A stretch of DNA of 64,000 nucleotides, taken from NCBI RefSeq assembly GCF_000519085.1, contig NZ_KI912577.1, forward strand, positions 1,056,501 through 1,120,500, written 5' to 3'. Both the position numbers and the translations under genes were made by a program. Shown here one piece after another: positions 35,208-45,555 of the stretch. This DNA comes from Methylobacterium sp. 10. GTDB taxonomy: Bacteria; Pseudomonadota; Alphaproteobacteria; Rhizobiales; Beijerinckiaceae. Each line of letters starts with the position of its first letter. The stretch's first letter is position 1. The notes below the pieces were generated by a model. The model was not told where the DNA came from. It did no database searches and was given only the letters and a program-made list of their open reading frames with translations.

Positions 35208-36533
35208 CTACCCCCGCGCCGGCAGAGCGGCGGATGATGCGTCCTGCCGGTCGCCGGGCCGCGACAGGGTCATGACCAGGATGGCGGCGAGGATGCACAG
35301 GGCGCCGGCGGCGAAGAAGGCGGGCAGGTAGCTCGACAGGGCGGTGCGCGACAGGCCGGCGCCGTAGGCGATGGTGGCGGCCCCGAGCTGGTGGCCCGCG
35401 AACACCCAGCCGAAGACGAGGTTCGCCTTCTCGCGCCCGAACCGGGCGGCGGTGAGCCGTACGGTGGGCGGCACCGTGGCGATCCAGTCGAGGCCGTAGA
35501 AGGCGGCAAAGACCGACAGGCCGACGAAGGAGAAGTCGGAGAAAGGCAGGAACATCAGCGACAGGCCGCGCAGGCCGTAATACCAGAACAGGAGCCAGCG
35601 GTTGTCGTAGCGGTCGGAGAGCCAGCCCGACGCCACCGTGCCGATGAAGTCGAACACGCCCATCGCCGCGAGCACGCTCGCCCCCTGGACCGGGCCGATG
35701 CCGTAATCGGCGCAGAGGGGGATGAAATGGGTCTGGATCAGCCCATTGGTGCTGGCCCCGCAGATGAAGAAGGTGGCGAAGAGCACCCAGAACACGCCCG
35801 TGCGCGACGCCTCCCGCAGGGCACCGAGCGCACTGCCGGCCATGACTGCCGGTCCCGGAACGGTACCGGCAATAGAGATGTCGCCATAGGGGGCCAGTCC
35901 CATCTCCTCCGGCCGGTCGCGCATCAGCGCCGCGACGGCGAGCCCCGCCGTGAGCAGGAGGCCACAGATGACGAGCATCGCGGCGCGCCAGCCGAGATGC
36001 TCGGTTAGGGCGGCGAGAAGCGGCAGCACGATGAGCTGGCCGGTGGCCGAACTCGCGGTGAGGAGACCGACCACGAGGCCGCGCGAGCGCGAGAACCAGC
36101 GGGTCGCGATGGTGGCGCCGAGCACCAGGGCCGTGAGTCCCGTGCCTATGCCGACGACGACGCCCCAGAGCATGACCAGCTGCCAGACCTCGGTCATGAA
36201 CAGGGAGGTGAGGAGCCCCCCGACGATGAGGAGAAGCGCCAGGAGGACGATGCGGCGCGGGCCGTAGCGGTTCATCAGCTGGGCCGCGAACGGCCCCATC
36301 AATCCGAACAGGACGAAGCGCACGGCCAATGCCGAGGAGATCGTCGCCGTGTCCCAGCCGAATTCCTTCTGCAACGGCAGGATCAGCACGCCCGGTGCGC
36401 CCACGGCGCCCGCCGTCACCAGCATGGTGAGGAAGGTGACGCCTGCGACGACCCAGCCGTAATGGACGTTGCGGCGGGCGAGTGGCGCGGCAACGGCGTT
36501 CGACATTGATCCGAACGGAGCGGTGCTGGGCAT
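35208..36533 (-). CDS. Major facilitator superfamily transporter
   Basis: 441 residues, 12 predicted membrane segments. The first loop carries NRYGPRRIVLLA and the later repeat DRYDNRWLLFWYYG. The pattern GWVVAGVTFLTMLVTAGAVGAPGVLILPLQKEFGWD resembles the oxalate/formate and monocarboxylate branch of the MFS, so an organic anion is a possible substrate, but it cannot be fixed from sequence. It is divergent from a MarR-type regulator at 36688 with a dyad between them, suggesting local control. Confidence 0.86.
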   Translation of the reverse strand: MPSTAPFGSMSNAVAAPLARRNVHYGWVVAGVTFLTMLVTAGAVGAPGVLILPLQKEFGWDTATISSALAVRFVLFGLMGPFAAQLMNRYGPRRIVLLALLLIVGGLLTSLFMTEVWQLVMLWGVVVGIGTGLTALVLGATIATRWFSRSRGLVVGLLTASSATGQLIVLPLLAALTEHLGWRAAMLVICGLLLTAGLAVAALMRDRPEEMGLAPYGDISIAGTVPGPAVMAGSALGALREASRTGVFWVLFATFFICGASTNGLIQTHFIPLCADYGIGPVQGASVLAAMGVFDFIGTVASGWLSDRYDNRWLLFWYYGLRGLSLMFLPFSDFSFVGLSVFAAFYGLDWIATVPPTVRLTAARFGREKANLVFGWVFAGHQLGAATIAYGAGLSRTALSSYLPAFFAAGALCILAAILVMTLSRPGDRQDASSAALPARG

Positions 36534-36610
36534 AAGGCCTCTTCGGGTTCCGCAGGGTGGTTCGGCGCGATGACCGAGCGGGGAGGCCTGGCACCGCGAC
36601 GCGTTCGACC

Positions 36611-36643
36611 CTTGCTTAGGCGCATATGCACTCGTTAGACAAG
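36611..36643. promoter_or_regulatory. Candidate MarR operator in the MFS/MarR gap
   Basis: CTTGCTTAG (from 36611) and GTTAGACAAG (to 36643) form an imperfect inverted repeat around the exact palindrome GCATATGC at 36622-36629. The region lies in the 154-base gap between the divergent MFS and MarR genes and is less GC-rich than its surroundings. Confidence 0.4.
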
Positions 36644-36687
36644 CGCGTTGCTCTCACCCCTGTGACCCGTTTCTCGAGGATCTCGCG

Positions 36688-37113
36688 ATGGACCATCCGG
36701 CGCCGGTCTTGCCGTGCCACTGCCTCGCCCTTCGCCAGGCGTCGCGCCGGCTGACGCAGCATTACGACCAGCATCTCGCACCGACCGGCCTGCGCACCAG
36801 CCAGTTCGGCCTATTGCGCGGTCTCGCTCGCGTCGGGCCGATCTCCATCAACGGCTTTGCCGAGATCATGGTGATGGACCGGACTACGATGGGCCGTGCC
36901 CTGCATCCGCTCACCCGGGACGGGCTCATCGCCGCCGGTCCCGGACCGGACGGCCGCACGCGCTCCCTTACCCTCACCGCGGCGGGTCGAGACCGCATCG
37001 AGGAGGCGCTGCCTTTCTGGGAGCGGGCGCAACAGACGTTCGAGGAACGCTACGGAGCGGAGCCGGCAGGCGACCTTCGCCGGGCGGCCGGGCGGCTCGC
37101 CCTGTCGGTCTGA
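36688..37113 (+). CDS. MarR family transcriptional regulator
   Basis: 141 residues. The winged helix-turn-helix is clear: LRTSQFGLLRGLARVGPISI, FAEIMVMDRTTMGRALHPLTRDGLI, then the wing GRTRSLTLTAAGRDR. The N-terminal CHCLALRQASRRL matches a branch of MarR regulators with two cysteines (C10, C12) near the start, which could sense oxidants or metals. It is divergent from the MFS transporter and its likely target. Confidence 0.86.
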   Translation: MDHPAPVLPCHCLALRQASRRLTQHYDQHLAPTGLRTSQFGLLRGLARVGPISINGFAEIMVMDRTTMGRALHPLTRDGLIAAGPGPDGRTRSLTLTAAGRDRIEEALPFWERAQQTFEERYGAEPAGDLRRAAGRLALSV

Positions 37114-37315
37114 TAGGGGGTCGCCGGCGCGACGCCGTTCTTGGCTGGGTCCCGGATCGCCCTTCGGGAGTCCGGGAAAGGGGAATGAATCGATGGGTTC
37201 GGAACGTCGATCAGACCGCCGCCCTCGCCAATCCAAGCCTCCCTTCCCCGCTCACCCGCAGCGACGCGGCAGGTGAGCAGGAGTTCAGACTACAAAGCCG
37301 CGAAGCGTCCGGATT

Positions 37316-38617
37316 CTACAGGAAGTCCGTTGGTCGCCCTGCGGCCACCACCAGCATCCTACCATCGGCAAAGGTGCGGGCGCCGGCGCGGCGGATGTCC
37401 GCTTGGGTCACGTTCGTCACCATCTCGTTGCGGCGGGCGAAGTAGTCCATGCCCAGCCCCTCGAAGGAAATCTGCACGAGCTGGTGCGCGATCTTGGTCG
37501 AGGTGTCGAAGCCGAGTGCATAGGAGCCGGTGAGGTAATCCTTGGCCTTCTGAAGCTCCTCGTCGGATGGGCCGTCGCTGATGAGGCGGCCGATCTCGTC
37601 GCCGATCACCGACAGGGCTTCGCCGACGCGCTCGTTCTTGGTGGCGGTGTAGCCCCAGGTCATGGCGCTGGCGCGGTGACTGACGAGGGAGGTGCCGACC
37701 GAATAGGCCAACCCACGCTTCTCGCGCACTTCCTGGAACAGGCGCGAGGTGAAGGAGCCGCCGCCGAGGATGTGGTTGAGCACGTAGGCGGGGATGAAGT
37801 CCGGGTCCTTCCACGGCACGCCACCCATGCCGAAGCGCAGGACCGATTGCGGCACGTCGATATCGACGACGACGCGGCGCCCGAGCTGGCCGACCTGGGT
37901 CTGCGGCACGGCGTTCAGCGGTCCGGCCTCGTCGAGGACACCGAAGGCGCGGTTGAGGGCATCGGCCAGACGGTCCGCATCGATGGCGCCGACGGCCGCC
38001 ACTTTCAGACCGCCGCGGCCGATGATCTGCCGGTGCATCGCCACGAGGTCGTCGCGGGTGATGGCCGCGATGCTCTCCGGCGTGCCGGACGAGGGACGGG
38101 CATAGGGATGGCCGGCATAGGCTTCGGCGAAGAAGCGGCGTGAGGCCATCACGCCCGGATCGTTCTGCTGGTAGCGCAGGCCGGCCAGCGTCTGGGCGCG
38201 CACGCGCTCGATGGCGTCGGGGTCGAAGCGCGGCTTGGCGAGCGCCAGGGCGAGGAGGTCGATGGCCTCGTCGGCGTGCTTGACCAGCATCTTGAGGGAG
38301 CCGCCCACCGCGTCGGCGCCGGCATGGAACGACAATTCGATGGCCCGCGCGGCCAGACGCTCCTGGAAGGCGTCGGAAGAGAGGTCGCCGGCGCCCTCGT
38401 CGAGGAGGCGCGCCAGCATCTGCGCCACGCCGCCCTTGCCCTCGGGATCCTGAGCCGCTCCCCCCTCGAAAGTGAAGGCGAGGGCGATCATCGGCACCAC
38501 GGGCGATTCCACGTGCCAGGCCTCGATGCCGGCGGCGGCGGCCACCGGAAGCGCCAGGGTGGGAGCGTTCGCGCTGCGGGCGGCGGTATCGACCAGATTG
38601 GCTTCGACCGAGTTCAT
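37316..38617 (-). CDS. M16 family peptidase-like protein, non-catalytic partner
   Basis: 433 residues from ATG 38617. Full M16 two-domain fold, but the zinc motif HxxEH is missing: the equivalent position reads GGVAQMLARLLDEGAG. The substrate-binding R/Y pair typical of inactive partners is present in SFTSRLFQEVREKRGLAYSV. It should pair with the active subunit encoded just upstream, like mitochondrial processing peptidase alpha/beta. A TTG at 38689 overlapping the upstream stop is possible, but GAGGTT before 38617 and the start of conserved sequence favour the ATG. Confidence 0.85.
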   Translation of the reverse strand: MNSVEANLVDTAARSANAPTLALPVAAAAGIEAWHVESPVVPMIALAFTFEGGAAQDPEGKGGVAQMLARLLDEGAGDLSSDAFQERLAARAIELSFHAGADAVGGSLKMLVKHADEAIDLLALALAKPRFDPDAIERVRAQTLAGLRYQQNDPGVMASRRFFAEAYAGHPYARPSSGTPESIAAITRDDLVAMHRQIIGRGGLKVAAVGAIDADRLADALNRAFGVLDEAGPLNAVPQTQVGQLGRRVVVDIDVPQSVLRFGMGGVPWKDPDFIPAYVLNHILGGGSFTSRLFQEVREKRGLAYSVGTSLVSHRASAMTWGYTATKNERVGEALSVIGDEIGRLISDGPSDEELQKAKDYLTGSYALGFDTSTKIAHQLVQISFEGLGMDYFARRNEMVTNVTQADIRRAGARTFADGRMLVVAAGRPTDFL

Positions 38618-38681
38618 GAGAACCTCATTCTTCTTCTGGGCGCCCGGGCCGGGATCAGCGGGATCGTGCGTGAGGGTCGCC

Positions 38682-40067
38682 TCACGCAACGGCGGCGTCG
38701 GGATCGCGCGTCTTGGTCAGGTATCCGGTGACGGAGCGGGCGGGGATCAGGTAGCGCTCCGCGACGGCGGCAAGGCGATCTCGCGTCACGCCCTCGATGT
38801 CGGATGGCCAGCGGCGGACCTCCTCAATGCTCTCGCCGATGGCGAGCGCCGAGCCGTAGATGCGGGCCAGCGACGACTGGCTGTCGGAGGAATAGACCGT
38901 CTCGGCCACGAGCCGGGTCTTGGCCCGTTCGATGGCCTCCGGAGCCAGGGCCTCGGAGGGGACGCGGCGCAGAACGCGGTCGACCTCGTCCTCCAGGCGT
39001 TCCAGGCTCACGCCCTCGGCGGGGATGGCGTAGACCGAGAAGCGCGTGTCGTCGATGGCCGAGCCCATGTACCAGGCGCCGGCATTCACGGCGACGCCGA
39101 GCTCCATCACCAGCTTGCGGTAGAGGAATGAGGTCGAGCCGCCCCCCATCACCTCGGCCAGCAATTCCAGGGCGTGGCACTCGCCGTCGCGGGCGGTCAT
39201 GCAGGATGGGGTGAGATAGAGCCGCTGCAGGGTCGGTTGCTCCACCTTCGGATCGACGACGCTGAGCCGGCGGAGCGCGCGGGGCTCCGGCTCCTTGGCG
39301 CGCACGCGCACCGGCCGGGCACCACGCGGCGTCACGAGGCCGTAGGTGTCGTCGGCGAGCCGCCGGACCTCATCGGGCGTCACGTCGCCGGCCACGACCA
39401 GGATGGCGTTCTCGGGGGTGTAGAAGCGGTTGTAATAGTCGAGGGCGTGGGTGCGGTTGAGATCCTCGATCTCGTGCATCCAGCCGATGATCGGCGTGCC
39501 GTAGGGGTGATGCACGAACAGCGAGGCGGCCATGGCCTCGGAGAGCTGAGCCGAGGGATCGGTTTCGACCCGCATGCGGCGCTCCTCCAGAACCACGTCA
39601 CGCTCGGGCGCCACTACGGAATCCTCGAGGACGAGACCGGTCATGCGGTCGGCCTCGAACTCCATCATGGTCTTGAGGTGGTCGCGGGCGACGCGCTGGA
39701 AATAGGCGGTGTAATCGTAGGAGGTGAAGGCGTTCTCCTGGCCGCCGAGGCCGGACACGGCCTGCGAGAAGGCGCCGACCGGATGCTTCTCCGTGCCCTT
39801 GAACATCAGGTGTTCGAGGAAATGCGCGATGCCGGACTGCCCGATCGGATCGTCGGCCGAACCGTTGCGGTACCATACCATGTGCGTCACCACCGGCGCG
39901 CGGTGATCGGGGACCACGACGACGTCGAGACCGTTGTCGAGGGCGAAGGCGGAGACTTCGGGTCCACCGGCCTCGGACCGCCCGAACGGTGCGGCCTCGG
40001 CCCGGCCGGCATGGCCGTAGCGTCGGTTGAGCGAGAACCCGGGCGTATCCTTCCGCAACAGATGCAT
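38682..40067 (-). CDS. M16 family zinc metallopeptidase (active subunit)
   Basis: 461 residues. The inverted zinc motif H82-F-L-E85-H86 lies in GIAHFLEHLMFKG, and the third ligand Glu is in the LEERRMRVETDPSAQ region. The second M16 half covers about 240-440 (GGGSTSFLYRKLVMELGVAV). It is related to the mitochondrial processing peptidase beta subunit and the E. coli PqqL/pitrilysin group. No signal peptide is evident; the first 20 residues are basic and polar. It is followed at once by the non-catalytic partner. Confidence 0.9.
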   Translation of the reverse strand: MHLLRKDTPGFSLNRRYGHAGRAEAAPFGRSEAGGPEVSAFALDNGLDVVVVPDHRAPVVTHMVWYRNGSADDPIGQSGIAHFLEHLMFKGTEKHPVGAFSQAVSGLGGQENAFTSYDYTAYFQRVARDHLKTMMEFEADRMTGLVLEDSVVAPERDVVLEERRMRVETDPSAQLSEAMAASLFVHHPYGTPIIGWMHEIEDLNRTHALDYYNRFYTPENAILVVAGDVTPDEVRRLADDTYGLVTPRGARPVRVRAKEPEPRALRRLSVVDPKVEQPTLQRLYLTPSCMTARDGECHALELLAEVMGGGSTSFLYRKLVMELGVAVNAGAWYMGSAIDDTRFSVYAIPAEGVSLERLEDEVDRVLRRVPSEALAPEAIERAKTRLVAETVYSSDSQSSLARIYGSALAIGESIEEVRRWPSDIEGVTRDRLAAVAERYLIPARSVTGYLTKTRDPDAAVA

Positions 40068-40328
40068 CGTCTTTTCCTTGATACGTCGGCCATGCGTGAC
40101 CGCCCGTCATGAACGCAATGCCCCTTAGCGCACGCCTCGGATGCCACGATTCCGCAGGCCGAGGTCAGGGCAAATCCCGTACCGGCACCCTTCAGGGCGC
40201 CGGTACGGGCACCGGATTCACCGGGACGGGGCCCATCTCCTCTACGAGGGACGAGACCGTCCATGAGGTCGTGCCGGTTCGGCGATCGGGCCGGAACGCC
40301 ACGTCGCCGGGCTTCTCACAAAAACTGG

Positions 40329-40958
40329 CTAGCGACCTCGGATGTAGGCACCCGGATCGGATTCTTCACGCTCGCGCGAGGGATTGTTGATGGGGTCGCT
40401 GTTGTTCCTGGCGACCGCCTTCGGGGCCTTGCGGTATCCGTTCGGCGGGTCGGTGAGCGTATCGCGATCGGGCTCGGCGAGGATGGGCTCGGCCTTGTCC
40501 TCGCGCTTGCCGAAGATGTCGAAGGGGCTCCAGATCGACGAAGAAGCGCCGTCGCTCTCGGGACGGCCCGGCTCGGTGCGCACGCTGGCATCGGCGCGGC
40601 GGCCGCCGCGCATCTCGTCGAGCGAAAGCGTCATGTTGTTGTCGTTCATCCGCCCCTGCGCTCCGCGGGAGATCGGCTTCTTCGCGTCGGCGAGTTCGCG
40701 CTCGCGCTGGACGATCTCGGGATCCTTGGGCCATTGCGGCGTGGCGGTCGCGGCGCGCGGCGCCGGCAGCGCCTTGCCGTCGAGCTTGGGCGGCATCACC
40801 AGGGGAGCCCGCTCGCGATAGGTGATGGCCGGCTTCTCTGGCTCGATCAGGCCGATGCTGCTCAGGGTGTCGCGCATGAACACGCCTTGCTGCGCCTGCG
40901 CGCCACTCGCCGCGAGGAGTCCGGTAAGGCCGAGAATGAACCCGCGATGCCCGATCAT
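40329..40958 (-). CDS. DUF3035/BamF-like exported protein
   Basis: 209 residues from ATG 40958. Signal peptide about 1-23 (GLTGLLAASGAQA-QQ). The motif ITYRERAPLVMPPKLDGKAL, followed by LPAPRAAT, resembles the DUF3035 consensus, and the gene order ileS-lspA-this-M16-M16 is the order in which BamF, a lipoprotein of the outer-membrane protein assembly complex, is found in some Alphaproteobacteria. There is no lipobox cysteine here, unlike true BamF lipoproteins. The second half is Asp/Arg/Pro-rich and probably disordered. The assignment is by synteny plus weak motif. Confidence 0.6.
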   Translation of the reverse strand: MIGHRGFILGLTGLLAASGAQAQQGVFMRDTLSSIGLIEPEKPAITYRERAPLVMPPKLDGKALPAPRAATATPQWPKDPEIVQRERELADAKKPISRGAQGRMNDNNMTLSLDEMRGGRRADASVRTEPGRPESDGASSSIWSPFDIFGKREDKAEPILAEPDRDTLTDPPNGYRKAPKAVARNNSDPINNPSREREESDPGAYIRGR

Positions 40959-41169
40959 GCTGCCCCCAAATTGCGCCGGCCCGCAGAGTGCGCCAGCTCG
41001 ATTGCCTGCCCGGAACGTGCTGGCGCGTGTTGGTGTCGATCGATGCCGGTCTTGCCCTCGTGGCCTGACGGCGGTTTCAGGCGAACGTATGGCGCCTTGA
41101 CCGCAGCGCACCAGCCTCACCGACACAACGATCCGCAGTGTGGTTTACGGATCACAGCCACGCGAATGT

Positions 41170-41670
41170 TCAGGGGCCGCTCGGAGGGGCCTCATCGCGA
41201 GGGCGCCGCATCGGGATCAGGCTGTCGATGAGGAGGCCGACGACGCCGGCGACGATGGCCGCATCGGCGATGTTGAACACGTACCAGGACCAGGCGCCTG
41301 CATGGAGGTGGACGAAGTCGAACACCGCGCCATAAGCCGCCCGGTCGATGGCGTTACCGATCGCCCCGCCCGCGATGAGCCCGAGGGCGGCCGCCAGGAG
41401 CAACGACGAGGCGCGGTGCATCCAGGCGATCATCCCGATCGATGCCGCCACGGATACCGCCACCAGGATCCAGCGGCCGAGGCCGCCATCCTGCTGGAAC
41501 AGGCCGTAGGAGATGCCGCGATTCCAGACGACGACGACATCCGCGAAGGCGGTCAGATGCCACGGCTGCGTCAGCACCAGATCGGTGCCGAAATAGAGCC
41601 AGAGCTTGGAGGCCTGATCGAGGACGAGGGTGGCGAGGAGGATGAGCAGGCCGAGGCGGAAGGGGGGCAT
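41170..41670 (-). CDS. lspA: Lipoprotein signal peptidase (signal peptidase II)
   Basis: 166 residues, four membrane segments. Catalytic aspartates are in [17 protein letters not shown] and [10 protein letters not shown]. The NRGISYGLF block (usually NxGxAFG) and the first DQxxK motif ([10 protein letters not shown]) are in place. The enzyme cuts signal peptides from lipid-modified prolipoproteins in the inner membrane. It follows ileS, as is common. The ATG at 41670 is used; a GTG at 41733 overlapping the ileS stop would add 21 Gly/Ser-rich residues copied from the 41677-41709 palindrome and is unlikely. Confidence 0.9.
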   Translation of the reverse strand: MPPFRLGLLILLATLVLDQASKLWLYFGTDLVLTQPWHLTAFADVVVVWNRGISYGLFQQDGGLGRWILVAVSVAASIGMIAWMHRASSLLLAAALGLIAGGAIGNAIDRAAYGAVFDFVHLHAGAWSWYVFNIADAAIVAGVVGLLIDSLIPMRRPRDEAPPSGP

Positions 41671-41676
41671 GCCAGG

Positions 41677-41709
41677 GCCTTCCCCTCCCCCCAAGGGGGA
41701 GGAGAGGCC
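41677..41709. repeat. CT/GA-rich near-palindrome between ileS and lspA
   Basis: GGCCTTCCCCTCCCC faces GGGGGAGGAGAGGCC with a short centre, giving an imperfect hairpin directly in front of lspA. The GA-rich strand also supplies the lspA ribosome-binding region (GGGGAGGGGAAGG on the minus strand). It is related in style to 31443-31468 and 51463-51490. Confidence 0.45.
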
Positions 41710-41729
41710 CGTGTCGGATCGCGAAGCGC

Positions 41730-44714
41730 TCACGCCACGCCCGCCGGGACGTTCAGCGCATCCCATTCCCGCAGCGCCTGGGCGTCGCGGGGCGTCACGT
41801 CCGGGTAATCGGGATCGGAGCCGACCGTCTCCGAGACGCGCCACGACCGGGCGCATTTGCGACCCTTGGCCGGCCCGGAGACGACCGCCACGACGCGCAC
41901 CTCATCGATGCGGAAGGCTTCTTCCGGCCCCTCACCCTCGATGATCGTGATGCCGGAGGTGATGCAGACTTCCGAGAAATCGATCCCGTCGAGGGCGGAG
42001 AGCAGATCGGGATCAGCGACGAATACGGTCGGTGCCGCCTCGAGGCTGGCGCCGATGCGCTTGGCCGCGCGCTCGATCTCCAATGCACCGGTGACCACAC
42101 GGCGCACCCGGCGGATCTTCTGCCAGCGCTCCGCGAGTGGGGCGTTCCGCCAGGAGGCGGGGGTCTCGGGCAGCGTCTCGAGATGGACCGAGCCGACATC
42201 CGACGGGTAACGGTCGAGCCAGGCCTCCTCCGCCGTGAAGGCGAGGACGGGGGCGAGCCAGATCGTCACCCGGCGGAAGGTCTCGTCGATCACCTGGAGC
42301 GCGGCGCGGCGGACCTGCGACGAGATCGGGTCGCAATAGAGCGCGTCCTTCCTCACGTCGAAGTAGAAGGCCGAGAGGTCGCCGGTCATGAAGCCGTTGA
42401 GGAGCGCCACCACCCGCTTGGTGTCGAAGGTGGCGTAGGCCTCGCGGATCTCTCCGTCGAGTTCGCAGAGGCGGTGCAGGATCAGCCGCTCCAACTCGGG
42501 CAACTCGGCATGGGGCACGGGTTCGCCCACTTCGAAATGCGCCAGCGAACCAAGCATCCAGCGCAGCGAGTTGCGCAGCTTGCGGTAGGTCTCGGCGAAG
42601 GTCTTGATGATCTCCGGGCCGATGCGCAGGTCGTCGGCGTAATCGGAGGCCGCCACCCAGAGGCGCAGGATGTCGGCGCCCGAATCCTTGATGACGCTCT
42701 GCGGCGCCACGACGTTGCCCTTCGATTTCGACATCTTCAGACCCTTGGGGTCGAGGACGAACCCGTGGGTGAGGACGATGTCGTAGGGCGCGCGTCCCCG
42801 TGTGCCGGCGGATTCCAGTAGCGACGACTGGAACCAGCCGCGATGCTGGTCGGAGCCTTCGAGATACATCACCGTGTCCCGGCCGCCGTCACGCTTGCGC
42901 ACGACGCCGGACAGGCCGGGGAACTGGTCCGGGTCGTCGAGGACGAAGGCGTGGGTCGAGCCGGAATCGAACCAGACGTCGAGGACGTCCGTCACCTTTT
43001 CGTAGTTTGCCGGGTCGTGATCCGGCGCGAGGAAGCGGGCGCCGTCCCGGTCGGTGAACCAGGCGTCGGCGCCCTCGGCGGCGAAGGCCTCGGCGATGCG
43101 GGTATTCACGGCCTCGTCGCGCAGGACCTCGCTGGTGCCCTTCCTCACGAACACGGTGATCGGCACGCCCCAAGCGCGCTGACGGGACACCACCCAGTCG
43201 GGCCGATTGGCGACCATGCCGTTGATTCGGTTCTTGCCTTGGGCGGGCACCCATCGCGTTTCGTCGATGGACTTCAGCGCCACCTCGCGCAGCGTCTTCT
43301 CACCGAGGGACTCCACCGGCTTATCCAGCGCAATGAACCATTGCGGCGTGTTGCGGAAGATCACCGGCTTCTTCGAGCGCCAGGAATGCGGGTAGCTGTG
43401 CTTGAGCGTGCCGCGCGCCACCAGGGTTCCGGCCTCCGTGAGCGCCGCGATGACAGCCTTGTTGGCATCGCCCTTGTCGCCCTTTGGGGTAAGGACGAGT
43501 TTTCCCGTGAAACCCGGAGCCTCCTCGGTGAGCGCCCCATCGGCATCCACGGTATAGGGGATGCGGGTATCGATGCCGCGCGCGGCAAGCGCCCGCCCGT
43601 TGGCCATCCAGACCTCGAAATCCTCGCGGCCATGGCCCGGCGCCGTATGCACGAAGCCGGTGCCGGTCTCGTCGGTGACGTGGTCGCCTTCGAGGAGCGG
43701 AACCTGGAAGTCGTAGCCGGGCACGTGCCCGGCGAGCGGATGCGAGAGGGTGAGGCCGACTAGCTCTGCCGCCGACACGTCGCGGACGCGCTCGAACGCC
43801 TCCACGCGGGCCGAGGCGAAGACCCCGGCGGCGAGGGTGTCGGCGAGGAGGTAGGTGTCGCCGGTCTTGGCCCAGTTATCCTCGGCTGCCGCGGTGACAC
43901 GATAGAGGCCGTAGGCGACGCGTTTCGAATAGGCGACGGCACGGTTGCCCGGCATCGTCCAGGGGGTGGTCGTCCAGATCACGATCCGTGCCGCGGCAAG
44001 ATCTTCAGGTGCTCCGGCGGCGACCCGGAACGCCACGAAGACCGTGTCGCTGACGTGGTCCTCGTACTCGACCTCGGCCTCGGCCAGCGCCGTCTTCTCC
44101 ACCACCGACCACATCACCGGCTTTGAGCCGCGATAGAGCTGGCCGGTCATGGAGAAAGTCATGAGTTCGCGCGCGATCGTGGCCTCCGCCGGGAAGGTCA
44201 TGGTCGCGTAGGGATGGTCCCAGTCACCGGTGACGCCCAGCCGCTTGAACTCGGCCCGCTGCGTGTCGAGCCACTGCCCGGCGAAGGCCCGGCATTCCTG
44301 GCGGAACTCGAGGACCGGCACATCGTCCTTGTTGCGGCCCTTGGCGCGGTACTGCTCCTCGATCTTCCACTCGATCGGCAGGCCGTGGCAGTCCCAGCCC
44401 GGCACGTAATTGGCGTCGTACCCGAGCGCGCCCTGTGAGCGGACGATGACGTCCTTCAGGATCTTGTTGAGTGCCGTGCCGATATGGATGTTGCCGTTGG
44501 CGTAGGGCGGGCCGTCATGGAGCACGAATTTAGGCCGGCCGGCGGCCTTCACCCTGATACGGCCGTAGAGGTCGATGGCGGCCCAGCGCTCTAGGAGAAG
44601 CGGCTCACGTACCGGCAGGCCGGCCCGCATCGGGAACTCGGTCGTGGGCAAGAACAGGGTCTGCGAATAGTCGCGGGCGGGCAGGCCGGTGTCGGGGGAT
44701 GTCGAATCGGTCAT
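41730..44714 (-). CDS. ileS: Isoleucyl-tRNA synthetase
   Basis: 994 residues, slightly longer than the E. coli enzyme. Class I synthetase motifs: HIGH as [10 protein letters not shown] with PPYANG before it (about residues 70-85), and KMSKS as [11 protein letters not shown]. The editing (CP1) domain [19 protein letters not shown] and TTPWTMPGN are typical. The C-terminal part lacks the four-cysteine zinc finger of the E. coli type; the end reads [13 protein letters not shown]. No leader regulation was recognised upstream. Confidence 0.96.
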   Translation of the reverse strand: MTDSTSPDTGLPARDYSQTLFLPTTEFPMRAGLPVREPLLLERWAAIDLYGRIRVKAAGRPKFVLHDGPPYANGNIHIGTALNKILKDVIVRSQGALGYDANYVPGWDCHGLPIEWKIEEQYRAKGRNKDDVPVLEFRQECRAFAGQWLDTQRAEFKRLGVTGDWDHPYATMTFPAEATIARELMTFSMTGQLYRGSKPVMWSVVEKTALAEAEVEYEDHVSDTVFVAFRVAAGAPEDLAAARIVIWTTTPWTMPGNRAVAYSKRVAYGLYRVTAAAEDNWAKTGDTYLLADTLAAGVFASARVEAFERVRDVSAAELVGLTLSHPLAGHVPGYDFQVPLLEGDHVTDETGTGFVHTAPGHGREDFEVWMANGRALAARGIDTRIPYTVDADGALTEEAPGFTGKLVLTPKGDKGDANKAVIAALTEAGTLVARGTLKHSYPHSWRSKKPVIFRNTPQWFIALDKPVESLGEKTLREVALKSIDETRWVPAQGKNRINGMVANRPDWVVSRQRAWGVPITVFVRKGTSEVLRDEAVNTRIAEAFAAEGADAWFTDRDGARFLAPDHDPANYEKVTDVLDVWFDSGSTHAFVLDDPDQFPGLSGVVRKRDGGRDTVMYLEGSDQHRGWFQSSLLESAGTRGRAPYDIVLTHGFVLDPKGLKMSKSKGNVVAPQSVIKDSGADILRLWVAASDYADDLRIGPEIIKTFAETYRKLRNSLRWMLGSLAHFEVGEPVPHAELPELERLILHRLCELDGEIREAYATFDTKRVVALLNGFMTGDLSAFYFDVRKDALYCDPISSQVRRAALQVIDETFRRVTIWLAPVLAFTAEEAWLDRYPSDVGSVHLETLPETPASWRNAPLAERWQKIRRVRRVVTGALEIERAAKRIGASLEAAPTVFVADPDLLSALDGIDFSEVCITSGITIIEGEGPEEAFRIDEVRVVAVVSGPAKGRKCARSWRVSETVGSDPDYPDVTPRDAQALREWDALNVPAGVA

Positions 44715-45149
44715 GGGGTCTTCTGCGAAACGGTGCGCTGATCTTCAGGACGGTCGGCGTCTGGCCGATGTCGGCGAACGGAGGCGGTGCGGCCGCCCTC
44801 CCGGCTCCCGCTCGGGCCGCCGCAGCGGCCTTCAGGCGGAGGCCGGGCTCGTAATTCGAAGGCGGCTCAGGCCGCGCGGGACATCGAGAACGCGCATTCC
44901 CGGCTTCTAGCAGCGCCGGACGGTAGAAACCAGCATCCGCGAGGCTATCATCCTTCCGCATCGTCCGGCCCGTCGGGTGCTGGCAAGTGCCGATCGGGAT
45001 CGATGCCACCTTTTCGAAGCTCGGCCGTTGTCAGTTTATGCGTGACGGCGTGCCATCCCGGTCGGGACTGGTGCAGATCCGGACGCTGAAGGTCGATCCG
45101 GACGCAAGACCGCGGCCGGCATTCGACAAGAAGAAAAGGAAATCCCGTC
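44715..45149. other. Intergenic region without a recognisable gene (435 bp)
   Basis: Divergent gap between ileS (minus) and the small exported protein (plus). It must contain both promoters. Only short, unconserved open frames run through it, and no tRNA, riboswitch core or strong hairpin is visible. AAAAGGAAA at about 45134-45142 serves as the ribosome site for 45150. Confidence 0.4.
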
Positions 45150-45422
45150 ATGAAGAAGGCATTGCTTGCTGCCACCCTCGTCCTGTCCGCCTTCGCCCTG
45201 TCGGGCGCGGCAGAGGCCCAGGGCCTTCCCGGCGGCGTTCGCCGCGGCGCAGCCGAGGGTGACCGCGTTGGTGGACCGATCGGCGGTATCGTGGGCGGCG
45301 CCGTCGGCGGCGCTGTCGGGACGGTCAACGGCGCCCTCGGGATCGATCCCGGCCGCAGGGCTTACCGCACGCGCATGAATTCGCGGCGCCATGACCGCCA
45401 CCGCCATCGCCACTCCCGCTGA
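45150..45422 (+). CDS. Small exported glycine-rich protein
   Basis: 90 residues. Signal peptide about 1-23 (SGAAEA-QG). Then a Gly-rich block VGGPIGGIVGGAVGGAVGTV of the glycine-zipper kind, ending in a very basic Arg/His tail (MNSRRHDRHRHRHSR). It is similar in design to the 95-residue protein at 19370-19657. It probably inserts in or stiffens the envelope. Function unknown. Confidence 0.7.
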   Translation: MKKALLAATLVLSAFALSGAAEAQGLPGGVRRGAAEGDRVGGPIGGIVGGAVGGAVGTVNGALGIDPGRRAYRTRMNSRRHDRHRHRHSR

Positions 45423-45429
45423 AACGCTT

Positions 45430-45466
45430 GCGGCCCGGCCTTCCCGCAGAGGAGAAGGCGGGCCGC
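45430..45466 (+). terminator. GC-rich hairpin after the glycine-rich protein
   Basis: GCGGCCCGGCCTTC (45430-45443) pairs with GAAGGCGGGCCGC (45454-45466) with one bulged base. It begins 8 bases after the stop codon of the gene at 45150. There is no T run, so termination efficiency is uncertain. Confidence 0.5.
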
Positions 45467-45555
45467 AATTCGCAACGCGATTCAGTGGTTTAAGCTTGTC
45501 TTTATACCTACTTGCTAGCGTGCGCCCGTTCCTTACGAACGGGCCGGCTGTGCCG

